From assembly GCA_013178045.1 (NCBI GenBank), contig JABLXP010000005.1, forward strand, positions 96,615 to 160,614: a stretch of 64,000 bases of DNA. Reading direction: 5' to 3'. The stretch comes from Bacillota bacterium. Its GTDB lineage: Bacteria > Bacillota > Ch66. The notes beneath the pieces were generated by a model, which searched no databases, was not told where the DNA came from, and saw only the letters and a program-made list of their open reading frames with translations. A program made the position numbers and the translations under genes. Positions 18,948 to 27,687 of the stretch are shown one piece after another. Position 1 is the first letter of the stretch, and each line of letters opens with the position of its first letter.

Positions 18948-18976
18948 ATTATATCATAGTCGATAGTTGGAAACAA
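18948..18976 (-). promoter_or_regulatory. promoter of rpsF-ssb-rpsR
   Basis: Minus-strand TTGTTT (18971-18976), 17-base spacer, TATAAT (18948-18953), giving a leader of about 100 nt. Confidence 0.75.
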
Positions 18977-19000
18977 GTTATGGAAATAATAATTATTCAT

Positions 19001-19213
19001 TCAATTCGCGCTGGGGTTAGTGTTGTCTAGCCCCGAACGCACAATGGCTTTAACGCTTTTTTCGAATTTGGGCCGCGGGATCATCACCTGGCGACCGCAT
19101 TTAACACATTTGATGCGGAAATCCATCCCCAGGCGGGTAATTTCCCATTCGTATCCCCCGCAGGGATGGGGCTTCTTCATCCGTACAACATCACCCAGAG
19201 AGAATTTGAGCAA
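19001..19213 (-). CDS. DUF951 family protein
   Basis: A 70-residue protein matching the conserved Bacillota family DUF951: FSLGDVVRMKKPHPCGG, then WEITRLGMDFRIKCVKCGRQVMIPR. Cys18 with CVKCG gives three cysteines that could hold zinc. Function is unknown. It follows the MscS gene by 47 bases, an order seen in other Bacillota. Confidence 0.85.
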   Translation of the reverse strand: MLKFSLGDVVRMKKPHPCGGYEWEITRLGMDFRIKCVKCGRQVMIPRPKFEKSVKAIVRSGLDNTNPSAN

Positions 19214-19260
19214 TTTGGTTCACCCCGCCTTAACACGCAATCTATGCTAACTACAGCCAC

Positions 19261-20142
19261 TTAATCTCTGGCCTTGGCCGGTACCGAACTTAAGACAATC
19301 CGCCGTGGATAGGGAATTTCGATCCCGGCCTGGTCAAAGGCCAACTTAATCCGCTTAAGCAGTTCGCGCTCGATTTTCCATTTTTCCAGGGGTCGGGTCA
19401 TCGCTACCACTCTAATCGTGACCTCAGACTCCCCCAGCGCGACCACGCCCAAAACATCGGGGCCCTCAACAATATCTGGCAGATCTCTGGCCGCTTGCTG
19501 GCAAACATCGGCCATAACTTTTAAGACCCGGTCAAGATCTTCTTCGTACGCCACGCCGATTTCGACTAAAGCCCGTTTCGTCCCCCGGCTGTGGTTAGTC
19601 ACTTTCCCGATTTCTCCATTGGGCACATAATGGAGTTCTCCGTTAAAATCGCGCAGTTTGGTCATCCGCAGGCCAATCTCTTCGACAATTCCTTCTACCC
19701 CGGCGGCCTGAATGTATTCACCCACCGCGAATTGATTCTCAAATATAATAAAAAAACCGGTGATGACGTCTTTAACCAAACTTTGCGAACCAAAACTGAT
19801 CGCCAGACCGACAATCCCAGCGCTGGCCAAGATCGTCGAAATTTTGCCTGTAAGTTCATCCAGGATGGTCACCCCGGCGATAAAGTAAACAGTGTAGCGA
19901 AGCAGGCTGCTTAGAAGTCCGCTCAGGGTCTTCGCCCGCTGCTCAGGCATCGCGATCCCCCGGCCTTCTCGCTGGGTCAAAAGCCGCTGAATGGCCACAC
20001 CGCCAATCCGCAGGGCTAGCCAGGCCAGGGCGATAATCAAAATAATCCGCACCGGTTTGCCCAGGGCATTGATCAGCAGCAAATATTCGAAGACCTCCCG
20101 ATAAGCGTCGGTAATACTGGTCCAAACGGGAATAAAGACCAC
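19261..20142 (-). CDS. small-conductance mechanosensitive channel (MscS family)
   Basis: 293 residues. Three N-terminal membrane segments (about 30-50, 65-100, 105-135) precede the pore helix region ILASAGIVGLAISFGSQSLVKDVITGFFIIFENQFAVGEYI, which in segments shows the Gly/Ala-packed TM3 and the MscS signature, then the beta domain and C-terminal alpha/beta domain. The channel opens under membrane tension to release solutes after hypo-osmotic shock. Probably cotranscribed with DUF951. Confidence 0.92.
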   Translation of the reverse strand: MVFIPVWTSITDAYREVFEYLLLINALGKPVRIILIIALAWLALRIGGVAIQRLLTQREGRGIAMPEQRAKTLSGLLSSLLRYTVYFIAGVTILDELTGKISTILASAGIVGLAISFGSQSLVKDVITGFFIIFENQFAVGEYIQAAGVEGIVEEIGLRMTKLRDFNGELHYVPNGEIGKVTNHSRGTKRALVEIGVAYEEDLDRVLKVMADVCQQAARDLPDIVEGPDVLGVVALGESEVTIRVVAMTRPLEKWKIERELLKRIKLAFDQAGIEIPYPRRIVLSSVPAKARD

Positions 20143-20232
20143 CTCATTTCACGTTTATGATCATTTTACGTGCAAGCAAAATCGCCTTGCCCTTTTCCCG
20201 CGATGCTGCGGATGACTTGAGACTATGCCGCT

Positions 20233-21186
20233 TCAGCGGCTGCTTGCGCCAAATCTCTGGATGGCCGCCAGCGCCTCGGCTGCTCCTGACTGGACCCGCC
20301 ACGAGGGGTCCTGCTGAGCCCTGGTCAGGGCTTCCACGGCTCGTGGGGAACCAAGCTGGCCTAAAGCACGGGCAGCTCGCACGCGCACGGCTTCAACCGG
20401 GTCGTGCAGGGCTCGCAACAGGGGTTCCAAAGCCAATAAATCTCCGTTCTCCCCCAGGGCCTCGGCTGCTTTGGCCCGGAGGACCGGATCGGGACTTTCC
20501 AGGACAGCCGTTAGACCGGGTACCACCTGCGGGCTTTTCATCTGACCCAGGATTTCGACCACCAGGGAACGACTGACCGGCGACAACCCGGGTAGGGCCT
20601 CAAGCAGGGGTGTGATGGCCATCTGGCCCATGGCAACCAGGATATTCGCCACTCGCGCGGGAGTCGTGCGGGCTGGCTCAGCCAATAATTCGATCAGGGG
20701 TTTAATGACGCTGGGATCGCGGAAGGATTCCAGGCCAGCAGCCGCCGTCCAGCGCACATCTTCCACGCGATCGCATAACAGGTCAACCAACAAAGGCACA
20801 GCTGATTCTACCCGCAGGAGCGTCAGCACCTCAATTGCAGCGATCCGCTCGGTCGGGACCGGACTCTTCAGTTGAGATACCCACGCAGCGATATAGCCGT
20901 TTCGTTCCGCCAGCTCCCTTAATTCCTGGATGACCGGCGCCGGCCATTCCCTCGCGCCCTGACAAATTAAACCGGCCACCTTGATGGGGCCAGCCGTCTC
21001 TAATTCCCTGACTAAACGCCCTGGTAGTGGAATTGGGGCATTCACCAGTTCGGCTACGAGCTCCATCGGACCGGCACTCGGATTATAATACCCACCGACT
21101 CTTCTAATTAAAATAAACAGTACTGGTATCCCGCTCAGAACCAATGCCGATAAAATTATCCACCAGGTGTACTCCACCCAATTCAC
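20233..21186 (-). CDS. membrane-anchored HEAT-repeat protein
   Basis: 317 residues: one N-terminal membrane segment (about 8-27) and then six or more PBS-lyase-type HEAT repeats from about residue 105 (for example EDVRWTAAAGLESF, PVLRAKAAEALGENGD, EAVRVRAARALGQLG). Such repeats form a solenoid for protein binding. The role is unknown. It lies between the MscS gene and yedF, about 22 bases from the latter, so cotranscription with the selenium genes is possible but functionally unexplained. Confidence 0.85.
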   Translation of the reverse strand: MNWVEYTWWIILSALVLSGIPVLFILIRRVGGYYNPSAGPMELVAELVNAPIPLPGRLVRELETAGPIKVAGLICQGAREWPAPVIQELRELAERNGYIAAWVSQLKSPVPTERIAAIEVLTLLRVESAVPLLVDLLCDRVEDVRWTAAAGLESFRDPSVIKPLIELLAEPARTTPARVANILVAMGQMAITPLLEALPGLSPVSRSLVVEILGQMKSPQVVPGLTAVLESPDPVLRAKAAEALGENGDLLALEPLLRALHDPVEAVRVRAARALGQLGSPRAVEALTRAQQDPSWRVQSGAAEALAAIQRFGASSR

Positions 21187-21208
21187 ACCCCTCTGGGTAA
21201 ACCCTAAG

Positions 21209-21787
21209 CTAGAAATTAATTACCTTTTGGGCTTTGGTCAGATGTTCGGTAATGGTGTACATGTTGGTAACTGATCCCACGCATAGCTTATCCTTCAGGT
21301 TAAAGAAATCCAAACATGTGCCGCACGATAAAATTTCGGTCCCCGCTTTCTCCAGGGCCATCAAGTGCTCGAGCACTGGGGAACCGGCACAAGTAAGTTT
21401 AACTCCGCTATTTAAGAAAATAATCGTCTTGTAAAGGACGTCGCTCTCGGTGAGTGTATAGATCAGGCTCTTCATTAATACGGCTCCCAGTTCGTCGTCC
21501 CCTTTACCCAGGGTATTGCCGGTGATCACCAGCACAATATCTTCGGTCTGCAGCAGTTGGGTGGTGTACGTCTGCCCTTTACTGATGCGAATGTAATAGT
21601 CCTGGTCGCGCTGTTCAACATCAACCCCGTAAGCCAGGTTTTGGGCCAGCTTAATCACGTTGTCGCGGGCAACCTCATTGTCAACAATCGTGACAACCAG
21701 GCCCTCGGCGATCTCTTCCAGCGCTTTTTTCGTCATAATTACTGGCTGTGGGCAGGCCAACCCACGAGCATCCACCTGATTGATCAT
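21209..21787 (-). CDS. yedF: sulfurtransferase-like selenium metabolism protein YedF
   Basis: 192 residues with two parts. An N-terminal TusA/SirA-like domain (1-75) starts VDARGLACPQPVIMTKKAL with the Cys-Pro of the family; a C-terminal DsrE-like domain (about 80-190) has CAGSPVLEHL and LSCGTCLDFF cysteines. The fused family accompanies selD in selenium-using bacteria and may carry selenium as a persulfide-like selenide to SelD. One base separates it from selD, which supports this. It is the downstream member of the pair. Confidence 0.9.
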   Translation of the reverse strand: MINQVDARGLACPQPVIMTKKALEEIAEGLVVTIVDNEVARDNVIKLAQNLAYGVDVEQRDQDYYIRISKGQTYTTQLLQTEDIVLVITGNTLGKGDDELGAVLMKSLIYTLTESDVLYKTIIFLNSGVKLTCAGSPVLEHLMALEKAGTEILSCGTCLDFFNLKDKLCVGSVTNMYTITEHLTKAQKVINF

Positions 21788-21788
21788 T

Positions 21789-22838
21789 TTAGTTCCCCCT
21801 TACCTTAACTACTTTAGCGGGTTCATCAAGGACGCGACCGATCATTTGCGCTTCGCTAATACCAGCCCCACGTAAGGCCACCAACAAGTCATCCGCCCGG
21901 TCGGCTGGTACAGCGATCAACAATCCACCCGAAGTCTGCGGATCAAACAAGATATCCCGGTCAACTTCACTGATCTCACCGGTGAAGATTACCTTATCCG
22001 CCAGATACCTGGCGTTAGCGTAGGTCCCCGCCGGCACCAAGCCAAAACTGGCTAACCCTCTGGCTTCCGGCAGAACAGGCACACTGGACAGGTCAATTTC
22101 CAAAGCCCAGCCGCTCCCAGCCGCCATTTCATACGCATGTCCAAGTAATCCAAAGCCGGTGATATCCGTACAGGCATTTACGCCAACCTTTTTCATCGCC
22201 ACGGCCGCTACCCGGTTGGAAGTTGACATGAGTTTAACAGCCGGCGCAAAGCCTTCCGCATCTATGGCCTCACCTTTCGCCGCCGCGACCAGCACTCCCA
22301 CACCAATCGGTTTGGTGAGTACCAGCACATCATGGGGTCGCGCCCCGTGGTTGGTCACCACCTGCCCGGGATGAACCACACCCGTTACCGCCAGTCCATA
22401 CTTGGGTTCATTATCTTCAACGGTATGCCCGCCCAGGAGGACCGCGCCGGCTTCCCGGATCGCATCTGCTCCACCGGTAAGGATAGCCGACAGGATCTGC
22501 AGGTCTAAAGAGCACGAAGGAAACGCCACCAGATTCATGGCCGTAATCGGTTCCCCGCCCATGGCATAGATATCGCTCAGGGCGTTAACCGCGGCAATCC
22601 TCCCAAAGGTATAAGGATCATCAACCACCGGCGTGAAAAAATCAACTGTCTGGATGAGAGCCAGGTCTTCCCGCAAGCGAAAAACACCGGCATCATCCGG
22701 TACATCGCAGCCAACCAGGAGGTCAGGGTGAGTGAATTTAGGTAATCCCCCCAGAATCGTCGCTAAGGTCCCCGGACCTATTTTCGCTGCTCACCCGGAA
22801 GCCTGGACCATCTGAGTTAAGCGAATCTGTTTGGACAA
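21789..22838 (-). CDS. selD: selenide, water dikinase (selenophosphate synthetase), selenocysteine-containing
   Basis: Makes selenophosphate from selenide and ATP, the selenium donor for Sec-tRNA. 349 residues if TGA at 22791-22793 is read as selenocysteine (residue 16): the sequence reads VQASG-U-AAKIGPGTLA, exactly where other SelD proteins have Cys or Sec followed by the catalytic lysine. TTG at 22838 is the start, with GGAGG eight bases upstream. Downstream are GCDVPDDAGVF, DFFTPVVDDPY and the glycine-rich GGHTVEDNEPKYG ATP region. Software that treats TGA as stop will truncate the N-terminus. A short stem-loop follows the TGA. SelA, SelB and tRNA-Sec are also in this window. Confidence 0.96.
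22766..22793 (-). promoter_or_regulatory. UGA codon and candidate bacterial SECIS of selD
   Basis: After TGA (22791-22793) come 11 bases, then a 5-bp stem AGGTC/GACCT with loop CGGG. The loop begins 17 bases after the UGA and has G as its second base, as the general bacterial SECIS model requires for SelB binding. Confidence 0.7.
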
Positions 22839-22950
22839 CTCCCTCACCTCCGTAATAATACAAGTGTTTCATGGTCATTCCCCTCTTGCTCGTTGGCGCT
22901 CGCGGCTTACTACGGGTTGTGCCGCGTCCAACGGCCCGGGGTTTGTCTGG

Positions 22951-24387
22951 TTATTTATCCGGCGTCCAGAAGGATGCGTAAGCCCGGTAAGTCATGTACA
23001 GGTCAATTTTACTGGCCAATTCCCACGGTGCATGCATCCCTAATAAGGCCGGCCCACAGTCAATTACATCCAGGCCGTAGTTGCCAATAAAGGCGGCAAT
23101 CGTCCCGCCACCCCCCTGGTCAATCTTCCCGAGTTCTCCTGTCTGCCAAACCACGCCATGGCGATTAAACAAGCGGCGTATTTCATTGACATACGCGGCA
23201 TCAGCTTCATTCGAGTTGGCTTTGCCCCCACTCCCGGTATACTTGGTTAGAACCACCCCGTAACCAATCCGTGCTGCATTCCGTTTGTCGTACACTCCCT
23301 CGAAGTTCGGATCGAGGCCAGCGTTGACATCTGCCGAAATAGCCTGACTGCTGCTTAAAGCTCGGCGGACCCAAATACTCTGGTCGGACTGGATGGTCGA
23401 GTAGACCAACTCGGCGATCAGGTTTTCGAAAAATCGCGATTGCATCCCGCTTTTACCGACACTGCCAATTTCCTCTTTGTCCATAAACAGAGCAATCGCC
23501 GTCTGACGGGGTTGGCCTAATTCCAGAATTGCCTTCAGGGAAGCAAAAACGCAGATCCGGTCATCCTGCCCGTAGGCGGCAATCAGCCCCCGATCAAAAC
23601 CCACATCCCGGGGCTTACCCGCGGGAACAGCTTCCAGTTCGGCACTGATGAAGTCTTCTTCTACCAGGCCATAATTCCTGTGCAGGGTCGCCAGGATCGC
23701 CAGTTTTACCTTCTCCTTCACGTCATCATCAGTGACGGGTATATTGCCAACGACGAGATTTAAAGTTTCCCCTTCTATTCCCTCAGACATCTTTTTCTGC
23801 ATCTGGTCCTTGGCCAGGTGCGGCAGCAGATCACTGATCAGGAACACTGGGTCAGTCGGGTTTTCGCCAATGACAATTTCACACTTACTACCATCTCTTT
23901 TGTACACCACGCCATGTAGAGCCAAAGGTAATGATGTCCACTGGTATTTCTTAATTCCTCCGTAATAGTGCGTTTTGAAAAGCGCCAGTCCTTCGTCCTC
24001 ATACAAGGGTTCCGGCTTCAGGTCTAAACGCGGGGAATCCAGGTGGGAACCCACCAGGCGAAAGCCCTGGGTAATGGGCTCGGTACCTATCACCACCAGA
24101 GCGACCGCCTTTTCCCGCTGTTCCACGATCAGCTTGGTCCCGGGCATCAAAGGTTGCTGCCCGGCTCGATATTCTTCAAAGGGTAAAAACCCGTTTTCTC
24201 TGGCTAAGCAGATAATCTCTCTGACCGTTTCCCGCTCGGTTTTCGCCCGGTCAAGAAATTCTTTATAATCCTCGGCAAACTGGAACACAGTCTCGGTCGC
24301 CTGTCCTTCCACGGCTTCCCAGGCACATTTGCGTTTACGGCCCAACTGTTCTTCCAGTATCTTGCCTTTTGGTGTTTGCTTATCCAT
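22951..24387 (-). CDS. M18 family aminopeptidase
   Basis: 478 residues of the aminopeptidase I type, a two-zinc cytoplasmic enzyme that removes N-terminal residues and assembles into large dodecamers. Visible zinc and catalytic segments are VGSHLDSPRLDLKP, the FMDKEEIGSVGKSGM region, SADVNAG, and the C-terminal CGPALLGMHAPWE. The start ATG at 24387 is set by GGAGG nine bases upstream; the frame extends 24 codons farther but runs through the ribosome site. A TTGGCA/TAAAAT promoter lies at 24466-24494. Confidence 0.93.
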   Translation of the reverse strand: MDKQTPKGKILEEQLGRKRKCAWEAVEGQATETVFQFAEDYKEFLDRAKTERETVREIICLARENGFLPFEEYRAGQQPLMPGTKLIVEQREKAVALVVIGTEPITQGFRLVGSHLDSPRLDLKPEPLYEDEGLALFKTHYYGGIKKYQWTSLPLALHGVVYKRDGSKCEIVIGENPTDPVFLISDLLPHLAKDQMQKKMSEGIEGETLNLVVGNIPVTDDDVKEKVKLAILATLHRNYGLVEEDFISAELEAVPAGKPRDVGFDRGLIAAYGQDDRICVFASLKAILELGQPRQTAIALFMDKEEIGSVGKSGMQSRFFENLIAELVYSTIQSDQSIWVRRALSSSQAISADVNAGLDPNFEGVYDKRNAARIGYGVVLTKYTGSGGKANSNEADAAYVNEIRRLFNRHGVVWQTGELGKIDQGGGGTIAAFIGNYGLDVIDCGPALLGMHAPWELASKIDLYMTYRAYASFWTPDK

Positions 24388-24465
24388 AATAACACTCCTC
24401 CCCATCTTTGGTCTTCCTTCGGAGGTTAGTTTATCCAGCAGTATTATTTTCCATAACACTTATAC

Positions 24466-24494
24466 ATTTTAGCACCAAATCAAGAATTTGCCAA
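24466..24494 (-). promoter_or_regulatory. promoter of the M18 aminopeptidase gene
   Basis: Minus-strand TTGGCA (24489-24494), 17-base spacer, TAAAAT (24466-24471). Confidence 0.65.
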
Positions 24495-24498
24495 GTCT

Positions 24499-25248
24499 TT
24501 AGCCGGTGCCGGGGAAGAACTGATGTAAGTAGAGATTACCCCGGGCAAACCACTCGATAAAGTATGGCGCCAGAACAGAATGATTGATCGCTTCGCTTAG
24601 AGCGACACACGCCGGTTGGCCGACCAGCTGGCCAAGCGACATGAAAGAAAAGAAGGGAGCAACCAGTCCGAGGACCAGGGAAAGGGTGACGCCTTTAGAC
24701 AAAACTCCCAGCCCAGCTCCCAGCAGGCGATCCAATCCCCCATGTGACCTACCATAAAAAACCAGGCCTACCACCCCACAGATGAGTTGAAAACCGCGAG
24801 CCACCACAAATACCAGCAACAAAAAAGCCACCCCCCTGACAATGGAAGAAGCGATCATTTGTGCAATGGCCTCAGCGATAGAAGCAGCCAGCCCGGCAGG
24901 TTGTAAAAACATTGTCCCCATCTGCTGGCGCAGCAACTCCTGATAAACAGCGGGGAGCGGCAAATCTCGGAGAACATTCAGCATTTGGTCTACTGGTGAA
25001 GGAGCCAGTTTTATTGAATATACCGGTGATGGCAGGCGTAAGTAATTAAGCAAGAAGCCGGCGATTTTAGCCGTCAGATGGAATTGTTTATCCAGGAATT
25101 CAGCCGCGCGCTGATAATAGATAAGAGCCACCGCCAGGGCAGCCAAATAGCTGATGATTCCAAGTAGGGATTTCGCTAAGCCACGCCGGTAGCCTTCGAT
25201 TGCCCCCAGAGTCAGGAGCGCCAGGATCACCGCATCAACCCAATTCAC
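24499..25248 (-). CDS. CvpA family membrane protein
   Basis: 249 residues. N-terminus MNWVDAVILALLTLGAIEGYRRGLAKSLLGI is the CvpA pattern (here given in part), with a first helix followed by a G-x-x-RG turn; four or so membrane segments in total. CvpA proteins are linked to colicin V production and envelope stress, mechanism unclear. The start GTG at 25248 follows a run of six G; a longer frame to 25293 has no site. Confidence 0.82.
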   Translation of the reverse strand: MNWVDAVILALLTLGAIEGYRRGLAKSLLGIISYLAALAVALIYYQRAAEFLDKQFHLTAKIAGFLLNYLRLPSPVYSIKLAPSPVDQMLNVLRDLPLPAVYQELLRQQMGTMFLQPAGLAASIAEAIAQMIASSIVRGVAFLLLVFVVARGFQLICGVVGLVFYGRSHGGLDRLLGAGLGVLSKGVTLSLVLGLVAPFFSFMSLGQLVGQPACVALSEAINHSVLAPYFIEWFARGNLYLHQFFPGTG

Positions 25249-25314
25249 ATTATCCCCCCGTTGCCTCAATTGTTCAAAAAATGAATTTGACACATAGCCG
25301 GGGAAATCCTTCTC

Positions 25315-25650
25315 CTACTCATCCATCTGGTCTGTTTCTCTTGATATGCCTTGGCGAGTATCTGTGCCACCATGGTGCACACATTCATTAAGTTCACCTG
25401 GATACTGTTCCTTGATTTCCCGCAGATAATTGTTAACCTGGCGTTCCAGTTCCTTAATCAGACAGGAAACAATATCACCCAGATCATCCGCCCGGTCGAT
25501 GGCGTCTTCCACATCATCTTTATGCGCCAGGGTGATCCGGTTAAGTTCATCAGCTGCTGCCACTAAATAACGGTAAGAACCAACCAGCGACGACAGCAAT
25601 CCCGTCAATTCGGACACCACGCGATAATAATAATCCCTCCGTCCAACCAC
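25315..25650 (-). CDS. hypothetical helical protein
   Basis: 111 residues, no membrane segment, mostly helical and acidic (DDVEDAIDRADDLGDIVSCLIKELERQVNNYL is the coiled-coil-like middle, residues about 44-75). I do not recognise the family. The GTG start at 25650 has AAGGAGAG seven bases upstream, which supports expression. It precedes the CvpA gene by 66 bases and may share its transcript. Confidence 0.6.
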   Translation of the reverse strand: MVGRRDYYYRVVSELTGLLSSLVGSYRYLVAAADELNRITLAHKDDVEDAIDRADDLGDIVSCLIKELERQVNNYLREIKEQYPGELNECVHHGGTDTRQGISRETDQMDE

Positions 25651-25715
25651 GCTTTTTCTCTCCTTCGGGAAAGTATTCCCTTATTTATACGCACTGGCCA
25701 ACCATGATTAGACCA

Positions 25716-25755
25716 TGGACAAGTTCTAAGAAAAAAATGTATAGTTATACATTTT
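25716..25755 (+). promoter_or_regulatory. promoter with perfect 22-bp palindrome (operator) before the 44-residue gene
   Basis: AAAATGTATA-GT-TATACATTTT (25734-25755) is a perfect palindrome. TGGACA (25716-25721), 18 bases, TATAGT (25740-25745) fits a promoter whose -10 box lies inside the palindrome, so a bound dimeric regulator would block it. Confidence 0.6.
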
Positions 25756-25790
25756 ATGGACATACTAACAGCGAATGGAGGTGCTGGTAA

Positions 25791-25925
25791 ATGAATTGCG
25801 AGGTCTGTCACGCCAAAGACTTTTGCCACACGGATCCGGTAACCTGGGAATTTCGCAATGATGTCCACCGTTTCCTTGTTAATCGCGACCTGAAAAAATG
25901 TCAAAAAAATGGAGGCCCGAAATAG
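25791..25925 (+). CDS. 44-residue cysteine- and histidine-containing peptide of unknown function
   Basis: The frame starts MNCEVCHAKDFCHTD and ends KKCQKNGGPK, with cysteines at 3, 6, 12 and 37 and histidines at 7, 13 and 26; the CxxCH at 3-7 and FCH suggest metal binding. GGAGGTG lies seven bases before the ATG, a promoter with a palindrome is 50 bases upstream, and an intrinsic terminator follows at 25953-25985, so this is a complete plus-strand transcription unit in an otherwise minus-strand region. I know no family for it. It is too short for most gene callers. Confidence 0.68.
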   Translation: MNCEVCHAKDFCHTDPVTWEFRNDVHRFLVNRDLKKCQKNGGPK

Positions 25926-25952
25926 CACCCACGTTTGAACCCACTTTCAACC

Positions 25953-25985
25953 AGGGGTTAGCTGAGATGACCCCTTATTTTTTTT
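25953..25985 (+). terminator. terminator of the 44-residue gene
   Basis: AGGGGT (25953-25958) pairs with ACCCCT (25970-25975) and is followed by TATTTTTTTT on the plus strand only. The reverse direction has no T run. Confidence 0.82.
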
Positions 25986-26004
25986 CTCCATAATGTGCCG
26001 GACC

Positions 26005-27687
26005 TCACCGGTCTCTTGTCAGGTCCTCCAACATGGAATGCGGGGCACGCCAGCGCCTGGCCCGACGTCCCGCCCGCAGTAAAAACAGTCCCACCAGTCC
26101 AGTTATCCCAAAAGCAAGTTTTGCCTCATCCATCAGTTGATGAAGATAAAGTAAAATTGAAACGATTAGAAAAGCAGCAAAAATAATACTCAAAGACAAC
26201 CGGTCAAGCGCCCTGGAGTGGTTTTCAATCGCCTGGGTGAGTGAGCCACGGCTAACTTTCACGCGCACATCGCCGTTTTCCAATTTGTGCAGAACCCGCT
26301 GCCACAGACGGGGGAGTCCAACCGAAGCGGTGGCAAAATCCTGTACCTGCTCCCAAATGAAGCCGCTCAGCCCTTTAGTAGACCGATCACCAGACAGATA
26401 ATTGAGAAAAGGTTTCAGTTCTTCAACAAAATTGATCTTCGGGTTTAAGCCAATGCAGAGCCCGTACAAAGTCCCAGCCGCCCGACCCAGGAACATATAT
26501 TTGGCGGGAATCTGAAAAGGCTCAGAGTAGATAAACTCGCGGAATTCTTCGGCTAGCCCAACATAGTCATACTCACCCTCACTGGACCGGCTGAAGAAAT
26601 TATCCACAATCAGTTCAATCCCTTTGGCTAGAACATCCATGTCCGCGTGGGGGCGCAGAAACCCCAAGTTCCTCATGGCTTTGATCATCATCCAGTTGTC
26701 ACGCAGAGCCAATCCCCTGACCAACTGGCCCAGATTCTTTTTCATGTTTTCGGTGACACTGCCCACCATCCCGAAGTCAACAAAGGCCAGGTGGCCACTC
26801 GGTAAAACGAAAATATTTCCGGGATGAGGATCGGCGTGATAGAAACCATGCTCAAGGATCTGCTTTAAATACACCGCGATCAACTGGCGGGCAACCGCTT
26901 CCCGGTCAATCTCAGCCGCAACGAGGGCAGCATAATCGGTTACTTTCATACCCTGAATATATTCCATGGTTAAAACCCGGGCCGTAGTGTGTGACCAGTA
27001 TACCCGGGGAATAACCACACCAGCATCAGGGCCAAAACTAGCGTTGATTCGTTCTGCATTGTGCCCTTCTTTAATGTAGTCTAGTTCATTAGTAATCGTC
27101 TGAGTAAATTCATCGTACAAGGCCTCCAGGTCAAAGTTTTTCGCCCAATCAGTCAGCATCCGCAGCAAGACGATAAACCACTTGATTGACCGCAAATCAC
27201 TGGCTATCAGGAATTCGATCCGCGGTCTGCGTACCTTGACCGCCACCAGTTCGCCGGTTGGCAGAGTGGCCCGATGAACCTGCCCGAGCGAAGCTGAAGC
27301 CACTGCCGTCTCCTCAAAATCAGTGAAGAGGATTTCCAGCGGTTGCCCCAAGTCAGATTCGACCGCGGCTTTAATGACCGGATAAGCAACAGCCGGCACT
27401 TCATCCTGGAGTTTCGCCAGTTCTTCGATAAACTCTCGTGGCAGTAAATCAACCCGGGTACTGAAAAACTGCCCCAGTTTAACGAGCAGTCCCCCCAGCG
27501 TAACCGCCGCTTCCCGAAAGCGAACCGCTATCTGACGATAAAAAAGTGAACGCTGACGCGGCGATCGCTGATGGGGAAGAAATTTTCCCTTGAGGTTATA
27601 CCACCAGTAGTCCACCAGGAGCCGGAACAATAGCTTAAATACCACCCAGGATCGGCCGAGGCTGCTCACGTGCTGATTGACGCTCAT
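26005..27687 (-). CDS. AarF/ABC1/UbiB family protein kinase-like
   Basis: 560 residues. The ABC1 core carries KLGQFFSTRVDLLP (the KxGQ motif), an Ala-rich loop ASASLGQVHRA in place of the Gly-rich loop, AVKV with the ATP lysine, HADPHPGNIF and VDFGMVG (DFG). Two membrane helices lie near the C-terminus (about 505-545). In ubiquinone or menaquinone makers such proteins support quinone synthesis; the role in Clostridia is unclear. Its ATG overlaps by four bases the stop of the second half of the HD-GYP gene, which shows that the two are translationally coupled. Confidence 0.9.
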   Translation of the reverse strand: MSVNQHVSSLGRSWVVFKLLFRLLVDYWWYNLKGKFLPHQRSPRQRSLFYRQIAVRFREAAVTLGGLLVKLGQFFSTRVDLLPREFIEELAKLQDEVPAVAYPVIKAAVESDLGQPLEILFTDFEETAVASASLGQVHRATLPTGELVAVKVRRPRIEFLIASDLRSIKWFIVLLRMLTDWAKNFDLEALYDEFTQTITNELDYIKEGHNAERINASFGPDAGVVIPRVYWSHTTARVLTMEYIQGMKVTDYAALVAAEIDREAVARQLIAVYLKQILEHGFYHADPHPGNIFVLPSGHLAFVDFGMVGSVTENMKKNLGQLVRGLALRDNWMMIKAMRNLGFLRPHADMDVLAKGIELIVDNFFSRSSEGEYDYVGLAEEFREFIYSEPFQIPAKYMFLGRAAGTLYGLCIGLNPKINFVEELKPFLNYLSGDRSTKGLSGFIWEQVQDFATASVGLPRLWQRVLHKLENGDVRVKVSRGSLTQAIENHSRALDRLSLSIIFAAFLIVSILLYLHQLMDEAKLAFGITGLVGLFLLRAGRRARRWRAPHSMLEDLTRDR

